DNA from: Gigaspora margarita
Lineage: Eukaryota; Glomeromycota; Glomeromycetes; Diversisporales; Gigasporaceae
Assembly: GCA_009809945.1 (NCBI GenBank)
Contig: WTPW01000358.1
Coordinates: forward strand, 323,182-387,181
Reading direction: 5' to 3'
DNA: 64,000 nucleotides
Shown here: in pieces, positions 22,796-34,055 of the stretch
Layout: every line of letters begins with the position of its first letter
Numbering within the stretch: the first letter of the stretch is position 1
Notes under the pieces: model-generated
Seen by the model: only the letters and a program-made list of their open reading frames with translations
Told to the model about the DNA's origin: nothing
Databases searched by the model: none
Program-made: the position numbers and the translations under genes

Positions 22796-23198
22796 TAGAG
22801 ATAGTAAAGTTTCTAGGTTCAGAACCTAAGAATCTGGTTTTAGAACCTGGTTTTTAAAAACCAGGCTCCAATTTTGGAACCTAGGTTTTTAGGCATAATA
22901 GGTTTTTAGATTCATAGTAGGTTCTTAGATTCTTAGGTTTTTAGGAACATTTTTGAAATCAATTAATATAATAAATATAATAATATAATAAATAAAAGAT
23001 AATTAACTAAAGAGCCAATTAATAACTTATTGTATCAATACAAAATATAATTAATATTATATTCCTGATTATATTTTAAAGGAACTAGAATTTGAAACCA
23101 GGTTATAGAACTTTTTAAAAACCAGGTTATTAGGTTTTTGAATGGAACCTAAAGGTTCCAAACCAAAAACTGAACCTAAACCAACCTAACCATCCCTA
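22796..23198. mobile_element. hAT-type MITE (403 bp), 8-bp TSD
   Basis: Ends TAGAGATAG.../TAGGGATGG... run into TAGGTTCAG and are bordered by a perfect 8-bp ATAATATT (22,788-22,795 and 23,199-23,206). The interior is crowded with AGGTTC/GAACCT and ACCAGG words in both orientations. Non-coding. Confidence 0.85.
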
Positions 23199-23430
23199 AT
23201 AATATTATTACTAGCAATTATTTTCTAATAGATTAATCTAAATCATAGAGTTGACTTTAATTGTTAAGAAAATAATCATTATATTATTAACTTTCAATAG
23301 ATTAAATATAGTAAATTCAGATTGTTAAAAATAAAAAGTAGAATTATGAATATGTTGTGAAAAAAAAAATTGCATAACAAACAAATGATTAGTATTGGAC
23401 CTATATTATTTAAAAGCTTTAGTATTGTTA

Positions 23431-23827
23431 TGGTGCAAGAAGCCTATACTCAACAATAAAATAGTAAAACTTTAAAATGCATTAACTTTTTATAGAGACA
23501 ATATTTTTAAAAGCTATTTGGCAAATTTGCAGAGCATATTATAATGAACAAAGTTACTGGTCAGATTTTTAAAATGTTGCCTTTATAAAAAGTTATAGCA
23601 CTTTAAAGTTAATTAAAATTGAAACACATAGTAATTATATATAAAACAATAATAATCTTTAAAACACATCAACTTTTATAGAGAAGGTTTTCAAAAAAAT
23701 ATTTGGCAAACTTATAGAACTAATATTGCTCTACAAAGTTACTGGACAGTTTTTTAAAAAACTTCTTGTATAAAAAATTATAGTAATTTAAAAATTGAAA
23801 CATATCAAGTATAGGCTTCTTGCACCA
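23431..23827. mobile_element. TA-flanked MITE with internal duplication (397 bp)
   Basis: A 20-bp perfect inverted repeat, TGGTGCAAGAAGCCTATACT, forms both ends, and TA dinucleotides flank it (23,429-23,430 and 23,828-23,829). The body consists of two direct ~150-bp copies, each with TTTATAGAGA, ATTTGGCAAA and ACAAAGTTACTGG. Non-coding; Tc1/mariner-like by its TA target. Confidence 0.82.
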
Positions 23828-23829
23828 TA

Positions 23830-25758
23830 TATTTAATATTTTATTAGATAGTAATTTTTATGAATATTTATTATTTAATTTATATATATTGCATTTGAAA
23901 TTAATATTTGAGATTTACTTGAGTTGTCATTTGCTTGAAGTTACCAATTTAGGCACAGTAATCAAAATTAATTCCTAAAATTAGATCTTTCTGCACACAT
24001 TAGTTAGTATGTTTAGGTAGTTTTAATTCAGATGCTTGAAGTTATAAAGTATATTATATATAAAGTATTTATTAATCTAAATATTTTAAAATAATTTATT
24101 AGATTTATAAATATCTACTATTTAATTTTATCTTAGAATTAGTATTTTGCTAAATTAATATATATATCATTATTATATTATATTTGATCTAATTAATATT
24201 AATATCTGATATAAAATAATTTATTTGTTTTTATATTATTAGATATTTTATTTTAAAAATTTATTTAAAGAAAATTATTTAAGTAAATATATTTATAATT
24301 TAAATTTAATTTAATATGTAAACTAAATATTGTCTAAAATTTTTTTATTAAATTATTATTTAAATATATATTTTAAAATATTTTAATATAGTAGATAAGT
24401 TAGATTTTGATACATATCATGATAGTTATGTATTTCCACTAAATTTATTTTTAAAAATGCCTATTTTAGGCTTCCAAAAATAAATTAAAATTTTTATGCA
24501 GAAGAGCAAATAAAATTTATATATTTATGTTTCTTATAATTTTATTTATTCAAAAAAAGTATCAAAAAATTTTGGGTTTTAAGTAAAACAATTTAGAAAA
24601 AATTTTAATTTCAGGTTCCAATTCCCAAAATAATTTTGTCATTATATATAGTATATACAATGCACTATGGTGATTATATGATACTACCAAACTCTTTATT
24701 CAATAGCTCTACAATTTTATTTTATTTTCTTATTATATTTAGTATAACTATTATTTATTTAGTTATATATTTATTTATTGTCTAGAGCATAACAAAGGGC
24801 AATCTATAGTGTAGTAAAAAACCAGAATTTGTGTGCTATTTTGTCTGTACCTATTTTTAGATTGATGATTATTAATTTATCTAATTCATCTGTTTCTGTT
24901 TTTAGCTAATTAATAAATTTTTAGCTCTAGATATTTAACAGTATCTGTTTTTCTAGTTTATTTGTTTATATTAGTATTTGTATTACTGCTCTGTAATTAT
25001 TTACTTTGTTTCATTATATTATATAGTTCTTTAAGTATTATTCATCATGCATACAATTATTATATATAAGATTATAAATAAGATTATTATATTAGTGTAT
25101 CAAATCTATTGTAAATAGTTTCAAGATAGTATGAAGCTAGAATTATAAAAAATATGAGGATCCACTATTATATCTTAACATTTATCTAATAAAAAGCCTT
25201 TTATCTTGAATTTCTTTTAAAAAACCTATCCAATTGAACATTTTGTTCATATTTGACAATAATAACAGAACCAAATTGCCTACTTGAAGAAATTTAATTC
25301 AAAAACAGTTATGTCCTACAAAATTGAAGTTCCAATCTATAGTTTCTTCATTGTACCATGCCCCTTATATTCTTTATATTCTGTAATTTACTTTATTTAA
25401 TACTCTTTGAGTCTTGTTTTATGAATTACCCAAGTAACATTTCGCTAAATTTAATTTACCTAGTACTTTCAATTAATATTAAAGATAAGTTAATCTAAAA
25501 TATAAAAAAATAAAAATTTTACTAAGCTTAGAAAAAGTCTTGTACTTCATGTCCTATTTTATATACATTTTCAAATTTGGCATAAACTAGTTCAAAAACT
25601 CTAGTATATTTGGCATAAAAATTGTTAGGCCTATAACAAATATTATATAACTATAAGAGTACCTCATCTCATATTAGATAATTCTGATTGGCAAATTAAA
25701 ATTTTTAATTATCAAAATTTTACCAATTGATTATAATTTTGGGCTCTAAATAAACTTA
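23830..25758. other. Long AT-rich unassigned stretch
   Basis: About 1.9 kb with no gene, tandem repeat or bounded element that I can support. Near 25,640-25,757 the sequence ends in CTCTAAATAAACTTA, a half-copy of the palindrome terminal motif described for 26-27 kb, so a truncated member may be present. Confidence 0.4.
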
Positions 25759-25910
25759 GGGGAGTGACAAAAATCAGATGATTTTTTAGGGGGGGGAGGG
25801 GGTAAAAAAAGTTGAAATTACATATAAGAACCTGACTATATATATATTAAAGAAGAGGGAGAGGGGTAGACCTCTGATAAAAAATAATCAGGTGATTAAT
25901 GACACGGCCC
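25759..25910 (+). mobile_element. Harbinger-like MITE, copy B (TSD TTA)
   Basis: Same family as 20,547-20,697 in opposite orientation: ends GGGGAGTGACAAAAATCAGA and GGGCCGTGTCATTAATCACC (complement). TTA flanks both sides (25,756-25,758 and 25,911-25,913). 152 bp, with a purine-rich GGGGGGGAGGGGG tract inside. It appears little diverged from copy A, suggesting recent spread. Confidence 0.87.
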
Positions 25911-25924
25911 TTATTTAAAATATA

Positions 25925-27055
25925 ATTATATACTAAAACAATGTATTTTGTACAAATATTATATTTTATTTAAAATTTTGACAATACAGAATTCTTTATA
26001 TTTTTATTAATAAAAATATAGAAAATTCTGCATTATGTAAAATTTTAATAATGTATTATATAAATTTTGACTCTAAATAAACTTGATTAGTGCCAAAAAT
26101 ATATTATTTTAGTATATATTTTAATTTTTTAATTTCAAATAAAAATAAGCAAAAATGCATTTTTGATAAAAATTTACATATTTTATTCATCTTTATTTCA
26201 AAAATAAAAAGTTTAAATAATTATATGCAAAAATAATTAAGTTGTTAGTGCTAAACAAATTTATTTTTTTTCATTTCAAAGTGCCCACCTTGGGACCTAG
26301 GAATTTTATTCAGGATATTAGGGCTGTTGGTGAACCACATGGGGTTCACCGACATTTGTTACATAGACGAGGATCCAACTAGCCACACGTACACTTTTGG
26401 TGTCTAATTTAAGTGGTCCACCCTAAGGTTCCACACTAGCTGCCATACCTGCAACCCAACTACGGGAATTGCCTATTTAAACCCTCTGATTTTCTGTCCC
26501 TCCTGCCAACCCATCCTGTGTTACCGGGACTAATCCCGTTACATCACAAGTCAGTCAGACTGTCCCGGATGTGCTAAACAAATTTAATTAAAGCTCAAAG
26601 TTATAATTTCTTAGTAAAATTTTGCATAATTTTAAATTTTTATATTTTTTAATAAAAATATAGAAAATTCTGTATTATGCAAAATTTTACTAATTAATTA
26701 TAACTTTAGGCTCTAAATAAACTTTTTCATACTAAAATTACATTATTTTTGCATATAATTATTTAATTTTTGTATTTTTGAAATAAAGATAAATAAAATT
26801 AGTAAATTTTTATCAAAATGTAATATTGCTTAACTTTACTTAAAATTTTCAAAAAATCCAAAGAATATATACAAATATAGTGTACCTCTTGGTGCTAAAC
26901 AAGTTTATTTAGAGACCAAAGTTATAATTCATTAGTACAATTTTACATTATGTGGAATTTTCTATATTTTGATTAATAAAAATATAAAAAATTCAGAATT
27001 ATGCAAAATTTACTAATGAAATATAACTTAGAGCTCTAAATAAATTGTTCAGTAC
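25925..27055. repeat. Three palindromes of the CTAAGTAAAC family
   Basis: Imperfect palindromes of about 165-175 bp lie at 25,930-26,094, 26,571-26,735 (its left end duplicated at 26,248 by a SINE insertion) and 26,892-27,055. Each starts near GTGCTAAACAAGTTTATTTA and ends near CTCTAAATAAACTTGTTCAG with the centre in TATTTTTATTAATAAAAATA. They belong to the same family as those at 36.0 kb and 59-61 kb. Non-coding. Confidence 0.8.
26264..26570 (-). mobile_element. SINE copy 4 (307 bp), 16-bp TSD
   Basis: A perfect 16-bp duplication GTGCTAAACAAATTTA flanks it (26,248-26,263 and 26,571-26,586). The minus strand ends in an A-rich tail at the low coordinate. The body carries the family core: GTTTAAATAGGCAATTCC, AGTTGGGTTGCAGGTATGGC, ACCACTTAAATTAGACACC, TGGCTAGTTG, CTATGTAACAAATGTC. 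The tRNA-like head of copies 1-3 is missing. Instead it starts with a GC-rich ATCCGGGACAGTCTGACTG, so it is either 5'-truncated or has a different head. It is inserted inside a palindrome. Confidence 0.85.
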
Positions 27056-27745
27056 AAAAAGATATACTAGATCAGTATACATTCTTTTGATTTTTTAAAT
27101 TTTTAAATAAAGATTAGTGATACCACTAAAATTAATTTTTGAAAAAGTCCAATTTCATCTTCATTAAATAAAATTAAAAATTTTTATAAGGCAGAGCAAA
27201 TAAAATTTATATAAATATATTCCTTATAATTTCATCTATTTAAAAAAAGTATCAAATAATTTTGTTTTTCAAGTAAAATAGGTCAAAAACAATTTCATCT
27301 TCAAATTTTAATTTCAAGTTTTAGAACCTGAAATAATTTCATTTTCATGTATAATAAAGATAAACAATATTACATTTTGATAAAAATTTATCAATTTTGC
27401 TTATCTTTATTTCAAAAATTAAAAAAATTAAGGGTAGAGAGTACTATTTTAAAATTATATATAATCTTAATATAAATTTTTTTATATTTAATTTTATAAA
27501 AATTATATTAAATAAACTAATTTTAATTCTTAAGACATGTTTGTAGAACAAGTTTTTCTAACACTTTAAATTATTAAAATTGGTTAAAAACTCAGTAAAA
27601 TATATATTTTAAAGATTGTGTATTAAAATTTAGTAATAAAACTAACTTATAAATTTATGTAAATAGACCAATTAGAATTAGTAATTTTGTACAACCCAAA
27701 AAATTTGTACCAACCCAGAAAAACTTTGTGCTATATACAGCTATA
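27056..27745. other. AT-rich unassigned sequence
   Basis: No gene recognised. The stretch 27,176-27,260 (TTAAAATTTTTATAAGGCAG...) resembles 24,485-24,560, a diverged dispersed repeat. Confidence 0.35.
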
Positions 27746-28756
27746 TATTTTTTTAAACTTTTATGGCTATCTGCATTTGGCCTAGGGTTTTAATGAATAT
27801 TAATGATATTTGTTACATTAACAAGTATACAACTAGCTACACATGCACTTTTGGTGCCTAATTTAAGTAGTCTGCCTGAAGGTTCTATACTAGTTGCTAT
27901 ATCTGCAGACCAACTATGGAACCTGCCTATTTAACCAACTCTAATTAAATGTTCATCTATCAAATCAACATTTGATTAGCTATCAGAGCTACTTTACTCT
28001 TGCAGAAAACACTAACTACATAAAGATTAGGGTTCTTCCGAATCGAATATTAGGCATATTTGAATTTGAAGAATCAAATAAACTTTTGATTTGAATTTGA
28101 TTTGATCAAATTAAATCAAATCAAATCAAGTTTATTTGTAATTTTTATTAAATATTTTCGAATTGAATTGAATATTTTGTCAATTTGAATTTGATTTGAT
28201 TTGAAATTTCTGTATTTGAATTTGATTTGAGATCGAATATTTGATCAAATCAAATCAAATCAAATTGTGGAACCCTAATAAAGATATATTTCCTATATCA
28301 TATACCTAAATAGGCTTTAGAAACTAGGTGCTATGGCATTAACTAATACTTGCAATCAGGAATTATCCTTAAACAACTAACTAATACTTGCAATCAGGAA
28401 TTATCCTTAAACAACTACAGTTTTCTATACTGCCCTTATAAGGTTCATTCCAACCCTAGCACTAATCTTTTTTTGGTAGTACCATCAAAGATCTTTACTA
28501 TCTCCTTACTCAGAACTTGCTAAATAGGTTTCCATTACTCCAGTTTCCTGGATTTGGCTGTATAACAGGTACATATATGTCTGAAAGCTCCTATTAAAGA
28601 TGTAAACCAGAATTACAGATTATATATCCAACCAATCAATAAGCAACAATTACTAGAATGCATGTCTATTTTTAAAATATTATTAGTCATATTTGAACAT
28701 TCAACCTGCCACTTGGAGGTGACAACTCAACAACTTCTCTAAGTCGCCACACCCTT
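27746..28756 (-). mobile_element. SINE copy 3 with tRNA-like head, interrupted by a MITE
   Basis: The minus strand begins at 28,756 with AAGGGTGTGGCGACTTAGAG, the same tRNA-like head as copies 1 and 2, with a decayed B box (GTTCAAATATG). The body runs to the core shared with copies 2, 4 and 5 and ends in an A-run at 27,746-27,752. A 250-bp hAT MITE (28,028-28,277) splits it. Nearly matching ACAGCTATA/ACAACTATA (27,737 and 28,757) is the probable target duplication. A 40-bp piece (ACTTGCAATCAGGAATTATC...) is duplicated in tandem at 28,339-28,416. SINEs are transcribed by RNA polymerase III and copied by a partner LINE. Confidence 0.8.
28028..28277. mobile_element. hAT-type MITE (250 bp), 8-bp TSD
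   Basis: Ends TAGGGTTCTTC and TAGGGTTCCAC (complement) are bordered by a perfect 8-bp ATAAAGAT (28,020-28,027 and 28,278-28,285). The interior is built from GATTT(GA/GATTT) words with long TTTGATTTGATTTGA runs in both orientations. Non-coding; inserted in SINE copy 3. Confidence 0.9.
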
Positions 28757-28765
28757 ACAACTATA

Positions 28766-29100
28766 ATTTATTAAAATATAAGCATAGTTCAAAATTTTAC
28801 TATAATAGATAAATTGTTTTATATATAATAAAAATACTTGCAGAATACATTAATTTTTTGTACCTATGATTTTGATTATATGGTATTACAGTAATCAATA
28901 TTGTTTATATTAAATTAGAGTTAAAGTAAGACTTTCTTAGATTTAGAGTTTAGGCTATTATATAGTAAAATTACTTAAAAAATTTTTTAATTAATGCACA
29001 AAAGGTGGTTTAGTATAAAATTTCTTGCAAAATGAGTAATTTTTGTCAAAATGAATATTTGGTTTGAATTTACTGATCAAATAATATTACACCTGATCTT
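28766..29100. other. AT-rich unassigned sequence
   Basis: No gene or bounded element recognised. Confidence 0.35.
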
Positions 29101-29310
29101 GAATTTTAGTAGCAATTTATAGATCATATGATGTAGGTACATATATATAATTCCTTATATTTTTTGTAAAATTTTAATAAAAATTAGTTGTAATTTTATT
29201 AGCAATTTATAGATCACATGATGTGGGTATATGCACCTTTGGGTACATATATATAATCTCTTATATTTTTTGTAAAATTTTAATAAAAATTAGTTGTAAT
29301 TTTATTAGTA
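29101..29310. repeat. ~95-bp tandem duplication
   Basis: Two head-to-tail copies share TAGCAATTTATAGATCAYAT, GATGTRGGTA, CATATATATAAT and TTTTTTGTAAAATTTTAATA. The second has an extra ~17 bp (TATGCACCTTTGGG). Confidence 0.85.
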
Positions 29311-29369
29311 GCATATATTAGTTTTATATAAAAATTTTAAAATATTGGCTAGTGTGAAAAAATAGATAC

Positions 29370-29896
29370 TGTTAGCGGCGGAAATGGATATTAGTTAGAA
29401 TATGTGATGTTGATTTTGCTGGAGTTCCCATAAAGTTACCGTGATCACCCACTGATCACCTGGTAGAAAACTGGTTTTTGCACACAGCCTATCGATTGAA
29501 TAAAATTGGCTAAATCAGGAAGGGCATTAAATGCAAGATCATGAGAATATTTATTCTGATCTTTGGTAAAAAAAATTGTGGGATAAAAGATAAAAATTAG
29601 GAATCCTATTAGAAGTAGAATCGTATAAAAAGAACATATAATTTACTATTCTGCTACATGAGTTTTAATTCTTTTTGATTAGATCTTGTCCTGTAAATAA
29701 AGAAACCAATCTTGGTTTTCTTTGTTCCTCGTTAGATAAAATAAACTGTTCCGTGTGCTCATCTTATACCTGATATGCCTTAGTATTGCCAAATCATACC
29801 GCCTCTTACCATTGGGTATATTATGAGGTGCTTCTTTGGTTTTTAGGGTTGGTAGTTGTCTATCCTGTGATACTGGCTAGATTTTTGCCTTCAACA
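29370..29896 (+). repeat. 5' LTR (527 bp)
   Basis: Starts TGTTAGCGGCGG and ends GCCTTCAACA. A TATA-like GTATAAAAAG lies at about 29,615 and a polyadenylation-like AATAAA near 29,696. It aligns throughout with the 3' LTR. Confidence 0.9.
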
Positions 29897-30280
29897 ATTT
29901 GGTAGTAACTGTGAGATTCAATATATCTACTCGAGTTTATGACAGAAAACTGGAATTTTGACTACAAGTAGATTCTGCAATACTTTTCTTATTTTGATTT
30001 GTTTTGTATTGCTTTTGTATTTTTTTTTAGTAAGAGTCACTGACGGAATAGTGCGCTTGTTTGCTTTTTTGTTTTTTTTTTAACCTAACACACTGTGTTC
30101 ACCTGTTTTTTGTTTATTTTGTTTGAATTTACCATGTATACATTTTTATGAAATTCTGTTCAAAAAAAAATGTATGAAATATACCCACCGCTAATATTTC
30201 AACAATCTTGAAGATGAGTTGAAGCCTAAATAAAAGAGACCTGAAACTAGCAAGCCCAGTGAAACCCTCAAAACTTCCAA

Positions 30281-30511
30281 TCGACCAACCCACGAAAACA
30301 AATAAGGTGTATCTATTGTAAAAATAAAGACCATAATGTTAGTAGGTGCCTGCAAGTAACCTACTTGAATGAAATGTGCACTGTTCTTTTTGAAGCACTT
30401 ACTGATGAACAAGTCACTGAAGTCCAGGAAATTATCAATAAATCTTTCAGAAACCGTGTGATAGATGATAAACAAATTCCCCAAGCTCTGAAATTTGTGT
30501 TGAAGTCTTAG
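30281..30511 (+). pseudogene. gag: gag relic with CCHC zinc knuckle
   Basis: One plus-strand frame reads PRKQIRCIYCKNKDHNVSRC, a perfect C-x2-C-x4-H-x4-C knuckle with the first Cys encoded at 30,308. It continues for about 55 residues (VTYLNEMCTVLFEALTDEQV, then VTEVQEIINKSF) to a stop at 30,509. The knuckle binds genomic RNA in the capsid. Upstream sequence is frameshifted and no start can be chosen. The strong minus-strand frame on the same bases is a shadow. Confidence 0.75.
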
Positions 30512-30674
30512 AAGATATAGTCCAGGATGATAACAAGAAATCATATATTTGACCCCATATGTCTAGTTATTTACAAAAAATAAACCTTGATATATGTATA
30601 TTCAACTAGAGAAAACCAAAGAAGTCATATATCTACTACCATATATTCCGTTGGCTATGAGTTCAAACCAGAAA

Positions 30675-31203
30675 GGGGGCATCCATAAATAATGTTATAC
30701 TTGAGGAGGAGGTTCCAAAATATAACAATTTTTCAATATATAGGGAGGAGTCCTCTAAAATATAATGCTTTTTTTATAAAAATTTGTCTAAAACTTGTCT
30801 AGTGGTCCAAATTGGATACTATTGGTACCATCTGAATTGTCTCAAGGAGAGAATTCGAATGGCACCAAAATCATTTGATTTGGATCACTAAATCATATTT
30901 TATTAACAAAATACTATTAGTTATTATGTTTTCTCATAAAATTACTATAAAATCAATAGTATTTTGTGAATAACACTTGATCCAGTAATCCAAATAAAAT
31001 GATTTTGGTACCATTAGATTTGTCTCATAAAGATGAATCAAATGGTACCAACATTATCCAAATTGGATTACTGGGTTATAACATATCTAAGATTTTGTAA
31101 AACTATATGTATAAATATACAGATTTTTAAAAATTTTTTTTATAGTCTAGAGAGGGTCATGAGCTACTATGTTGGGGTGCATAACGTTATTTTGGATGCC
31201 CCC
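30675..31203. mobile_element. 529-bp MITE nested in the LTR element
   Basis: Ends GGGGGCATCCATAAATAATG and GGGGGCATCCAAAATAACG (complement) bracket an inner palindrome (about 30,806-31,075) with ATTGGTACCAT, CCAAATTGGAT and AAATGATTT in both arms. No clear target duplication. It sits between the two coding relics of the host element, which suggests it split one reading frame. Confidence 0.8.
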
Positions 31204-32110
31204 AATGACCCATCTCTAGTTGATCCTGCTCTGAAAGTCCTCCTAGCAAAGCCCTTGCATACTATAAGTCCAACTCTGGAACTGATCAATTAAGTTGTTC
31301 CGAAAAGACCTGTTGACAGTACTGAACTTGGTTTAGAAGAAGGAATAATTGACTTGGGGCCCCTTATTCAAAAACTGGTTGCAGAATTCAATGCTCTTGT
31401 GTATGAGTTAGCCCTTAAAAAAAAGAACCTATATGAGAACCTCGAGGTTAAATTAGTATTAAAAAGGGCAAAAAAGTAGAATTAATTGTTGAAATAGACA
31501 AGTATGGAGACAAAAGAAAAGAAGAAGAAAAAGATCTACCTAATGATTGAATAGGAGTTGTTGAAATTGGAAGCACCAACGAAACAAATACAGTTGGACC
31601 TTGCTATGAAAAAGGGATTGAAGTTGAAAAGAATGAAATAATAGAAGCTAAAAAGAAAGAGGAAATAGAATTAAGGATAATGAAAAGATGATGATGATGA
31701 AACCATTGTGAATGAAGAAGATAGTAAAAAAGAGAAAGATGTAACCAAACCTACCAAAAAGAAAGACCTGGATGATGTCTGTGAATTGTGGATAAAAAAG
31801 TTGAGAAGTTTAGAAGGATAAACAATTTGAATAAAGAGACAAAAAGATCTACTGAAAAGAATATGCTGAAATTGAAGAAATGCCGTATGTTAGTAGTTGT
31901 TATTAAGAGATAATCAGAGTAGAGAATGATGAGGACAAAGAAGCTATCAAAATAGAAAAAAAGGAAGCCCCAACTATTTTTTTGTGCAATTCCAAATTCG
32001 AAAAGTTATTGTAATTAAAAGAAAAAGTCCAAAAGATTAAGTCAAAATCAAAATAGCATAAAGAACCCAGAAGAAAGAACTGTCCAATACATACTAGCAC
32101 TTGACTTTCA
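31204..32110 (+). pseudogene. Second coding relic of the LTR element (gag-like, Lys/Glu-rich)
   Basis: From 31,204 a frame reads DPSLVDPALKVLLAKPLHTI, has one stop at 31,291, then continues VVPKRPVDSTELGLEEGIID and LGPLIQKLVAEFNALVYELA to a stop at 31,477. Beyond that, frames rich in Lys/Glu/Asp follow, including CYEKGIEVEKNEIIEAKKKE near 31,600, which resembles a piece of a Sel1-like repeat. No catalytic retroviral motif is present. It is probably the C-terminal part of the element's structural protein. Function is unassigned. Confidence 0.55.
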
Positions 32111-32382
32111 TAACTGAATATTCGACCCTAGTAGATTCTGATATCGATGGAGGGAATTGCTAAAAAAAGAATAATATTAAAAAAAAAAATTTTTTTTTGC
32201 AAATATGGGTGTTATGTTAGATAGTGTCTTAGTTTCTTTTGTCTTGGTTTGGGTCTAAATCAAACATTTTTTTTTTCGATTGTTAGTTTTTATTGTTTAG
32301 TTTTTTTTTTAGTTTTTAAAAAAGAAAAAAGGGAATTGTAAGGTTATTTTTCACAGAATGTAAAAATTAAGGTAAGGAGAAT

Positions 32383-32914
32383 TGTAAGCAGTGGAAATAG
32401 ATATTAGTTGGAAACACATGACGTCTATTTTGCTAGTTTTCATGAAGTTACCATGATCATCCACTGATCACCTGGTAGAAAATTGTTCTTATGCACAACC
32501 CATTAATTGAATAAATTGGCTAAATTGAGAAGGACATTAAATGCAAGATCAAGAGAATATTTGAAATAGTAGATTCTAACCTTTGGTAAAAAAAATTGTA
32601 GGATGGAATATAAAAATTAGTAATCTCATTAGAAGTAGAATAGTATAAAAAGAACATGTAATTTACTATTCCACTACATGAGTTTTGTTTGTTTTTGATT
32701 AGATTTTGTTCTGTAAATAAAAAAACTGATCTTGGTTTTCTTTGTCCTTTGTTAAATAAAATAAACTGTCCAGTGTGTTCTTCTTATACCCGATACACCT
32801 TAGCTTTGCTAAATCATACTGCCTCTTACCATTGGTATATCATAAGGTGCTTCTTTGGTTTTTAGGGTTGGTGGTTGTCCATCCTATGACACAGCCAGAT
32901 TTCTGCTTTCAACA
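32383..32914 (+). repeat. 3' LTR (532 bp)
   Basis: Starts TGTAAGCAGTGG and ends GCTTTCAACA; aligned to the 5' LTR across its length, with small indels (for example extra bases near 32,560). Confidence 0.9.
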
Positions 32915-32918
32915 ATAC

Positions 32919-33517
32919 CTCAAAAAGATTAATTAAAAAGACTACTAATAAAAGTTTTAAATTATTAATAATATAAATAAAAAATTTTTAAAGATTGAAT
33001 AATTATAGTTTAAATTATCTTTTTTTATTAATTATTTTATTTTATAACTCATTTATAAAAAAATAGATAAGAGTTAACTTTTTAGATAAAAAAATTACAA
33101 AAAAAATTTATCTTAAAAAAAATATATTTTAATTAATATCTTAATGAATTTGAAGGTTTAAAGCTTGCTACTATACAAACAGGTAGCTATAGATTTAGTA
33201 AAACTATGTTTAAAATTTTATAAAAAAATAATCACTAGATAAAAGATTATTATATATTAAATTTGATGTATTTATATTAAAGTTTATTAAATTACTATAT
33301 ATAATTTAATAGTAAAACTATGATTAAAAGTTACTATTAATAAATTTTTTTATATTTCAAGTAAACAAATATTTAAATTTTAAAATAATCTTTTTAATTA
33401 TTTAATAAAATAAAGTTAAATTAAAAAAATTAAATTTTATAAATAAAAAAATTTTATTAATATATCATGATTAAATTTATTATTTTTTAATAGAATTAAT
33501 CTTATGTACCCATAGGG
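32919..33517. other. AT-rich unassigned sequence
   Basis: No gene or bounded element seen; almost pure A/T. Confidence 0.4.
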
Positions 33518-33796
33518 CAGTGTTGTACATTTTGGCTATCCACAGCCTTTTTTGGCTTGTTCATGTCCAAAATTGTCCAAATGTCCAAAATTGTCCAAAG
33601 CTTGTCCAGGCTTTAATAATTAATAAATCTATCTAAAAAATATATAACTATATATTTTTTTAAGTGCTGAACACATTCCAGTTAAAATTAAAATAGGTTA
33701 TTTTAATAAAATTTTAAGTAATTTTACTTTATTTAATTGTTTAAAATTGTCCAAAATTGTCCAATCATTGTCCAAAGCTGTTCCATAACAATACTG
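33518..33796. mobile_element. hAT-type MITE (279 bp), 8-bp TSD
   Basis: Ends CAGTGTTGT... and CAGTATTGTTA... (complement) are flanked by a perfect CCATAGGG (33,510-33,517 and 33,797-33,804). Subterminal arrays of TGTCCAAAATTGTCCAAA lie at both ends, all in the same orientation. Non-coding. Confidence 0.9.
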
Positions 33797-34055
33797 CCAT
33801 AGGGTATATTAAAATTTCATATACCCATTATTTTTGTAGTACAATCATATAACTTATAACTATTTGATCATATGCATCAGAGATTAAATCGTGCAGTAGA
33901 TAATAAATTAAATATGTAAAATAATGTCATAATTTACAAGTGTATATATAGTAAGTAGTAAACAAAAAAAAACTCTTTTTTTGTTAGTTCAGAACAACCA
34001 AAGTCGTGAATACACAAACAACCTTTTGTAAAATTAACAAATTTGGTACACATTT

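Larger units (their letters stand above)
29370..32914 (+). mobile_element. Complete non-autonomous LTR retroelement (3.5 kb), TSD ATAC
   Basis: Two direct LTRs (29,370-29,896 and 32,383-32,914) enclose 2.5 kb. Identical ATAC flanks lie at 29,366-29,369 and 32,915-32,918. A primer-binding-site-like TGGTAGTAACTGTGAG begins three bases after the 5' LTR, and a purine-rich AAGGTAAGGAGAA lies immediately before the 3' LTR. The interior holds a broken gag with a CCHC knuckle and a Lys/Glu-rich region. I see no protease, reverse transcriptase, RNase H or integrase, and the interior is too short for them. A 529-bp miniature element has inserted in it. The LTRs differ by many substitutions, so the insertion is old. 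It would be mobilised in trans by a full element. Confidence 0.9.

Noticed and set aside
20547..25910. A single 5.4-kb transposon with ~150-bp terminal inverted repeats
   Set aside because: Each 'terminal repeat' has its own inverted ends and its own 3-bp duplication (CAA and TTA), and a third copy lies alone at 42.66 kb. They are independent MITE insertions in opposite orientation.
30191..30544. 117-codon minus-strand frame
   Set aside because: Shadow of the plus-strand gag relic with the CCHC knuckle.
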